DNA from: Lampris incognitus
Lineage: Eukaryota; Chordata; Actinopteri; Lampriformes; Lampridae
DNA length: 64,000 nt
NCBI RefSeq assembly: GCF_029633865.1
Contig: NC_079211.1
Location: 146,095,256 to 146,159,255 of the forward strand
Direction of reading: 5' to 3'
Below, piece after piece: positions 38,601-47,600 of the stretch; the stretch's first letter is position 1; each line of letters opens with the position of its first letter. The translations under genes were made by a program, and so were the position numbers. A model generated the notes under the pieces. It was not told the origin of the DNA. It worked only from the letters and a program-made list of their open reading frames with translations, and did no database searches.

Positions 38601-41600
38601 GGGGGGGGAATAGCGTGATCCTCCCACATGCTACGTCCCCCTGGGGAAACTCCTCACTCTCGGGCGAAAAGAAGCGGCTGGTGACCCCACATGTATGGGA
38701 GGAGGCATGTGGTAGTCTGCAGCCCTCCCCGGATTGACAGAGGGGGCGGAGCAGCGACCGGGACGGCTCGGAAGAGTGGGGTAATTGGCCAAGTACAATT
38801 GGGGAGGAAAAGGGGGGGGGGGTCCACAAAATAAATAATTAAAAATTAGTGTACATTTATTTGCAATCGGTGTATTCGGTACGGAAGCCCTGAGAGGCAA
38901 GTGCGGAAAAAAATTCTGATGATCCGTTTTCTGAGTCTAATCTAAATTGTTTTCTCTCCTGTGTTTATGATTTATGAACAGGTGAAAAAAGGTTTTGCCA
39001 GGATAATCTTTCTAAGTTCCTTCTTTCTTTCTTCTTTTTTTTTCTGTCGTTGAAACAGGATAATTTTTGTAATTTTTTTTCCCCATAGAAAAATGGATCA
39101 CCAGAATTTTTCTCTCACTTGCCTCTCAGGGCTTCTGTAATTCTGCATAAGAGCTCATATGATCGTCTTCATGCATGTTTAATAATCCAGGTCAGGAAAT
39201 CAGTCAGTACGTTTACATGATGTTAGAAAAAGTGGATTTATTGTGTTAGTCCGACTAAAACTGGACTTTTAAAATATATGTAAACGTGTTAGTCCCACTG
39301 AAATTGTACTAAATCAAATTTCCGGGAGTCGGACTAACACACCTAGATAATGTGGTTGGGGATGGATTTACTCTGGCATGTTCAATCAGCCCCGAACTGG
39401 CCTAGGAGTTCTGCACGTGATCCATAGTTCCCGCAGCGGTCTCAGCGTAGTATCAACAGTATCAACATGGCGAGTGCTAGAACGAGAGCCACGTATTGCT
39501 GGACATACGAGGAGACAAACTTTATGTCGTGTCAGCTAAAGGAGTTGAATATCCTAAAGCACATGGATGGAAGGAGAACACGGAATGGCGAACTGTTTAA
39601 GAAAGTGGCGGAAAAATTGGACGAAGCGGGATTTAAAGGAACCCCCGAGCAAATCCGTGTTCGGTGGAAGCACCTCAAACAGGCCTCCTACAACGCAAAG
39701 AAAAACAACCAAACAAGTGGCCACAATCCAGTTTCATGCTCGTCAGGGAACCCGCTTGCCGCTTGCTAACTTGTTTGTCGCTTGTTGGGTATGTGACGCA
39801 ATAGCTCAACCGGAAGAAGGTCCAATAGCAACCAGCTGAAAGGGGGCATATTGCCACCTACCGTACCGGGGTCAGACATAGTACTTCCGTCAGTAAATCG
39901 ATTCTCCCCTGGTTCTTGTACACTGGGACAACGACAGTAGTCCAATTACATGGCCTAATCGAGCTATAACTGTAGCTCGACTTAACTGTGCATGTAAACA
40001 CACCGACTGCATCTGCTTAACTACTTCAGTGCACTTTCAAAAGCCCAAACAAACCAAGTTAAGATGTCTACATGCACCAATATATCCAAAGATGGAGCAG
40101 AGATCTAATCATTTTACCACTAGGATTGAGGTTTGGTATTATTTTCTCGAATTTGAGTCCCACATCAAATTTGCTTATCGAATCCAAATCCATTCGAATC
40201 CTGTATTGAACATTTTTGGTAAATTGTAGGGAAAAAAGCAACTTATTGTTGATTCACAGATGTTTAGGCCGATTAACCACAATGTCAGAAGTAAATCAAA
40301 TGAACCATGCCATGCCGTCTGTGTGGACGTAGATAAACCCTCATGACATCAAACCGCGTTACGTCATCCCCCCCTTGAGTCCACAGTAAAGGTTTAATGA
40401 CCTTTTTACTATAATACGGTGTGTGGTTTTATGAAGGCCAAAACAGCCGTGAACAGTTGCAGAATTAAGGTCTGGATTTTGAAGGAAAAAAAAAAGATTC
40501 ATTCAACTCGTATCAAATCCGTATCAACTCAGAACCAGGTCCAAAACAGAACCGGCTGTCAAACCCCAACCTCATTTACCATAAGGAAACTTGGATTAAG
40601 GTGTTTGCATGACTATTTATACAGTCACAGTAATACCGTTTCCTGGTTTTGATGGGATTATTAGTGTGCCTGGTACCTGACCCAGTCACTGAACTCTGGG
40701 GTTCACCAGTGGAAAAACGAGACATTGATTTTTCTGGAATATATTTCTTTGCTGTTGTAGACCATCGTAGTGTTTCTAGTATACAGACTTTGTTGACATG
40801 ATTTAATGCTTGTGTAACTCACATTAGTCATACTGCATTGATTATCAGCACACTAAGGATTAATAACGGCATTCCTTGCTTCCACCAGTAGAGTCAGAAA
40901 CTTAGAGATGTTATAGGTCCCCGAGTTAATAGATGTTATAGGTCACCGAGTCCCCTTCTCATGTCCCTACACTGGCTCCCAGTAGCTGCTCGCATCCGGT
41001 TTAAGGCTCTGGTGCTAGCCTACAGGGCAGTGAAAGGAACAGCTCCTTCCTATCTCCAGGCCATGGTCAAGCCCTACACCCCCGCCCGACCACTTCGCTC
41101 TGCTGCCTCGGGACACCTGGTCGCCCCGTCGCTCAGAGGCTCCTGCTGCCAGTCGACCCGGTCCCGGTTCTGTTCTGTCCTGGCCCCACAGTGGTGGAAT
41201 GAACTCCCCACTGAAGTCAGGACAGCGGAGTCGCTGCCCATCTTTCGGCGCAAGTTGAAAACTCCCCTCTTTAAGAACTACTACCCTGTTACTTGCTCTT
41301 AGCACTTATTGTATTCACTCATTTAAAAAACAAAAAATCTCTTTCTTGTGCTTTTATTTTAGCACTGGTTTTGCTCTTAGATGCTTGTTTAGATGCACTT
41401 ATGACCTCTGATGACTAATAGTTCTCCTGATTTCCTACGTTAAATGATGCACTTATTGTAAGTCGCTTTGGATAAAAGCGTCGGCTAAATGACTGCAATG
41501 TAATGTTAATCATACTAACAATAGGTCGTAATGGCACATCCTTCTTATGTGTCTTAGGTAAACCATACAGGCTAGGTGTAGCTTCCACTGGGTATAATCT

Positions 41601-44600
41601 GTGGTACAAAATTCTGTCAATAGCATTGTCCTGTTCTAACAGCTTCAGACAATCTATCCAACCATTTTCTTGCAGCCACTGCCTGGATCTCATTTCAGAG
41701 GCTCATAAGTATTCATGTCACTAAGTAACGTCATAACTTTCTCATGATAGTCTGTCTGGTTTAATACTACAGTGCCTCTGCCTTTGTCCGCTGGCAGGAT
41801 GATGAGGTTATTGTCCTTACCGAGAGTCGTGAGAGCATTCCTCTCATCTCTGCTGATGTTGGACGGCGGCGGCGGCTTCACATTGCTGAGGCAGGCTGAA
41901 ACGTTCGTCCGCAGTTGCTCTGCTTCCGGGTCCGTGATGTTGTTTTTACGGATCACCGATTCTGTGGCTGTGATCAGTTCCACGAGCGGGATTTGCCTCA
42001 GCATGACAGCAAAATTCAGCCCCTTATAAAGTATGTCTTTCTCCACCTGGGTGGGTTGTCTGTCGGACAGATTCTTCACCCGCTTGTCCACATCGTTGGC
42101 ATGTGTCTGTCTCTCTGTCTGCCATTGAGGGCGCCGTCCGTTGTCTGCAGATGTCTCTGACGTGCAGCAAGTAGGTCGAACTTCTTTTGCTGCCTGGTTT
42201 TTGACTTTTCGTGTTGAGCTAGACAAGCCTTGTCCGCGAACTCAGTCACATGTTGGAAAACGGTCTCACCTAGACGCGATGTGAGTCTCTGTTGGATCTG
42301 CGCCTGTTTGGCTTTCAAAGTGTCGATGGTAAAACCAGTTTGTCTCACCCGTTCGTTCAACAGCTGGCTCTGTGCCTTCTGGAGCATCTTGCTGGCTTGG
42401 TGGCCTTTGACTGAAGATTTCATTTGCAGGTTCTTAGGTGTAATTCTGCTCTGTCTGCACCCAAGACTAAGTCTCGGCCATCTTACACACTGTTCGCTTG
42501 TACTCGCGTACAAGTTTAAGGCAATCCTCGCTGAAATGAGTCAAAATGTCCTCATGCATGCTCAGTAATCCAGGTGAGAACATCATAGACGGTTGAGTCT
42601 GCTCTTCTGGACACAACGTTTACTGAGAAATGCTTCATCACTCATCTAAGGGACCTCGAAAGTCTGAAGAGGGAACGACCATCCCTGAACCGAGGGGGGG
42701 CATAAGAGTACATCTGTCACCATCGTACAATGTTGTGATTGCAAACATTCCCCAATCCTCTGTGAATAGTACACATGGTCACTGAAACTCTAGTTAATGG
42801 TCACGGTAATCGGCATATGAAACGTTGTTTTCGGTGGTTATGCCACTGTATTGTTATAAGGTGAGGGTACCTGCAGTCAGTTGAGACTGACGATGTCACT
42901 TAGATAAACTATGGATCATGCGCAGAACGTCTAGGCCAGTTCGGGGCCGATTGAAGCGTATACATGCCAGAGTAAATCCATCCCCAACCGCGTTATCTAG
43001 GTGTGTTAGTCCCACTTCCAGAAATTCCCTTTAGTACGATTTCAGTCGGACTAACACGTTTACATGTATCTCAAAAGTCCAGTTTTAGTCGGACTAACAC
43101 AATAAATCCACTTTTTCTAACATCATGTAAACGTAGTGACTGACACCAGATAAGACCACAGACCTCAAACAGATGACTGCAGAAACAAACCTGGGTATTA
43201 CAAGCTGTTATTGTGCACCATGCAAATGCCTTAAACCGTAGATTATCTTCAGCTAGTTACCGACAGTAACGAGGGTGTTGGTGTGTGTATAAACATAACT
43301 CGTTTACCTGTATTGGCCAGATTAAAACAGGACCTCCACATACAAAATGGCTGGTAGACTCGCTACCAGGGTGTTTTCCTGATTGTAATGTGTGTTGATT
43401 GGTTGTGTTGGTGGTTAATGAGTCGAAGCCTCTTGCCCCCTCAGCAGACGGCATGAGTCACTTCTGACGGACGTGTCAGTCGGACAACATAACCGGTAAA
43501 TGTCCCATCGTCCTTTCTGTCTGCAGGTTTGTGGCCATGCTTTGATGAAGCAGTACCAGGGACAGTTCTGGAAGCTGATTCTGCTCATCAGAGAGGATTA
43601 CTTCGCGAGGTATGAGGAGCTCAACACTTTTCATGATAGAGCCTTTTTTTACATATTTATTAGTTTTCATTTTTACAACAAGTAGAAGACGGATACATTA
43701 TGAAATCATAAGAAAAAAGAAAAAAATTACAGAAGACGAACCAATAAAAACAAACAGATCAGAAACACAGAACACCAGTCCAGTGTCATACAAACCTCCC
43801 CAGCAGTCACAAGGATGATGTGCAAGAAGAAGAACCAACAAGAGCCCTGCAGCGTGATGGCAGAGACACCAGGCTCTCAGTAGTTCACATAGGGTTCTCA
43901 AGTTTTATAAAATTGGTCTGTTTTGGGCACCTGGGTAGCATAGCGGTCCATTCCGTTGCCTACCAACACGAGGATTGGTGGTTCGAATCCCCATGTTACC
44001 TCCGGCTTGGTCAGGTGTCCCTACAGACACAATTGGCAGTGTCTGTGGGGGGGAAGCTGAATGTGGGTATATGTCCTGGTCGCTGCACTAGCGCCTCCTC
44101 TGGTCAGTCGGGGCGCCTGTTTAGGGGGGACTGGGGGGAGTAGCATGATCCTCCAACGCGCTACGTCCCCCTGGCGAAACTCCTCACTGTCCGGTGAAAA
44201 GAAGCGGCTGGTGACTCCACATGTATGGGAGGAGGCATGTGGTAGTCTGCAGCCCTCCCCGGATCATCAGAGGGGGTGGAGCAGCAACCAGGAGGGCTTG
44301 GAAGAGTGGGGTAATTGGCTGGATACAATTGGGGAGGGAAAAAAAAATGTCAGTGAAAACCTGAAAACCCTCTGCCGATCCGGGGAGGGCTGCAGACCAC
44401 CACATGCCTCCTCCGATACATGTGGAGTCGCCAGCCGCTTCTTTTCACCTGACAGTGAGGAGTTTTGCCAGGGAGACGTAGCGTGTGGGAGAAGCATGCT
44501 ATTCCCCCCAGCCCCCCCGAACAGGTGCCCCGACCGACCAGAGGAGGCGCTAGTGTAGCGACCAGGACACATACCCACATCCGGCTTCCCACCCACTGAC

Positions 44601-47600
44601 ATGGCCAACTGTGTCTGTAGGGACGCCCGACCAGAATTGGGTGTTTTGTGAATGTAATATACATGTCAGCTACTCTAGTGGCTCTTGATCAAACCAGCCT
44701 GCAACAGTTGGTACTTGATCATTAATCCACTGCAATATAAGATGTTCTTCCTGCAGCAGAAGTAATACAATCAAGTCTGGTTCCGATTCCCAGCTGACGG
44801 TTCATCCGTTTCTCTGCTTGCTTTTAACTTTTAATAACTTGTAACAGCTCTTGGGGACCGGGGGGTTATTTTAATTGATTTTATGGGTTGCCTCTATTAT
44901 CATTTTATGGATTTTACTCGGATCATCGACTCCTGCACTGGCTCGATCACACCGAAGCCTCCGATCCCGTAGTGCCGGGGCTGTGTGTGGCTTGTTTCTA
45001 GCCTGTGGCTAAGCTAACAAAACAGTAGTACCAGCTTTGCCCGGTGAGGACTGTGTGCAACTAAAGAAAGCCTCTAGAAAGATCTCGGGCCTTGAAGAGG
45101 CTGTTCAACGGCTTTCTGATGAACCCCATAAGAAAGGCTCCCTTTTGACCAGCTTCATGGACGTGGCCTCTGGGCAGTCCAGAAACGTCTTCAGTGACAT
45201 TTTGGAACGATGAGTTCAATACAATGCTTGCAGACTTGGACTTAAATTTTGACTCAGGGCTGTCGAATTTATTTTACATGCAGACAGACAGTTGGTTATA
45301 AAAATAGTTTAAAAATGTTTGTAGGCTATAAATTATACAAACCTGAAGAAAATCAGTATCAGAATAGTTACTGGCAAGTCAGGCTTTAAAAAAACGTGGC
45401 GACTGGTAAGGGATGAAAACGGTGCCTCCCTGCGCTGCACGGCGTGAGGGTGACAGGAGAGGAGCTGGATGAGGATCAGGGTTTTAAGTGTTCATGTGAG
45501 ACATTCTCACTGATGACGGCTGACATGGGGTTATTTTAATGTTTTCATGTGTGTGTCTGTGTCCGGGAAGGATCGAGGCGGTGACCAGCACTGGACAGAT
45601 GGGCTCAGTCACCAGACTAAAGCACTTCCTGGAGGTGAGTCTCCCGCTGGTGATGTCATCGATAGTTCAGTCAACAGCTGTGTACCCTTAAAAAGTGTCT
45701 TTGAGCAAAGCAACCCAACTCAGTCTGTGTGTCTGGATAAGACCTTTATTATTTACTGCTAAATGCCTGAAAATGAAGATGTATATATGAAATAGTCCCA
45801 CTAATATTAAAAGTGTAATGACACATTTCCACCTCAATACTGCCTTCTACCGTTCAGCTGTGTGAGTAACGGCTACAAATTCAGATGGCTGCACAGGCGA
45901 AGCAACAACAGAACCAGTCAGCCAGTCCAGCTCCACCTACAGTTACTTATTAGTTACATCATATTTACGAGTCATATTTACTCCTCGCCTTATGGTTACT
46001 AGTCATTATGCTTAGTAGTCACATATTTACAAGTCACATTATATTTACTATCATTATATATATACGAGTCACATATTTACAAGTCACATTATATTTACTG
46101 TCATATCAAATCAAATCATATCAATTTTATTTGTATAGCCCAATATCACAAATTACAAATTTGCCTCAGTGGGCTTAACAGCAACACAACATCCTGTCCT
46201 TAGACCCTCTCATCGGATAAGGAAAAACTCCCTAAAAAACCCCTTTAACAGGGAGAAAAAATAGGAAGAAACCATATATACTAGTCACATATTTACAAGT
46301 CACATTATATTTACTGTAATTATTTACTGTCATTACTAGTCACATATTTACAGGTCACATTATATATACTATCATTATACAGTATATCCGGAAAGTATTC
46401 ACACCCCTTCACTTTCCCCACATTATGTTATGTTACAGCTTTATTCCAAAATGGATTAAATTCCTTTTTTTTTCCTCATCAATCTACACACAATACCCCA
46501 TAATGACAAAGTGAAAAAGGTTTTGCAGACATTTTTGCAAATTTATTAAAAATAAAAAACTGAAATATTGCATGTACATAAGTATTCACACCCTTTACTC
46601 AGTACTTGGTTGAGGCACCCTTGGCAGCGATTGCAGCCTCAAGTCTTCTTGGGTATGAAGCTACAAGCTTGGCACACCTATATTTGGGGTATTTCTCCCA
46701 TTCTTCTCTGCAGATCCTCTCGAGCTCTGTAAAGTTAGATGGGGAGCGTCGCTGCACAGCTATTTTCACGTCTTTCCAGAGATGTTCAATGGGGTTCAAG
46801 TCTGGGCTCTGGCTGGGCCACTCAAGGACATTCACAGACTTGTCCCGAAGCCACTCCTTCATTGTCTTGGCTGTGTGCTTAGGGTCGTTGTCGTGTTGAA
46901 AGGTAAACCTTCGCCCCAGTCTGAGGTCCTGAGTGCTCTGGGAGCAGGTTTTCATCAAGGATCTCTCTGTACTTTGCTCCATTCATCTTTCCCTCGATCC
47001 TGACTAGTCTCCCAGTTCCTGCCGCTGAAGAACATCCCCACAGCATGATGCTGCCACCACCATGCTTCACTGTAGGGATGGTATTAGCAAGGTGATGAGA
47101 GGTGCCTGGTTTCCTCCAGACGTGACGTTTGGCATTCAGGCCAGAGTTCAATCTTGGTTTCATCAGACCAGAGAATCTTGTTCCTCATGGTCTGAGAGTC
47201 CTTAAGGTGCTTTCTGGCAAACTCCAAGCAGGCTGTCATGTGCCTTTTACTGAGCAGAGGCTTCCGTCTGGCCACTCTACCATAAAGGCCTGATTGGTGG
47301 AGTGCTGCAGAGATGGTTGTCCTTCTGGAAGGTTCTCCCATCTCCACAGAGGAACGCTGGAGCTCTGTCAGAGTGACCATCGGGTTCTTGGTCACCTCCC
47401 TGACCAAGGCCCTTCTCCCCCGATTGCTCAGTTTAGCTGGGCGGCCAGCTCTAGGAAGAGTCCTGGTGGATCCAAACTTCTTCCATTTATGAATGATGGA
47501 GACCACTGTGCTCTTCGGGACCTTCAAAGCCATAGAAATTTTTTTGTACCCTTCCCCAGATCTGTGCCTCGATACAATCCTGTCTCATAGGTCGACAAGA

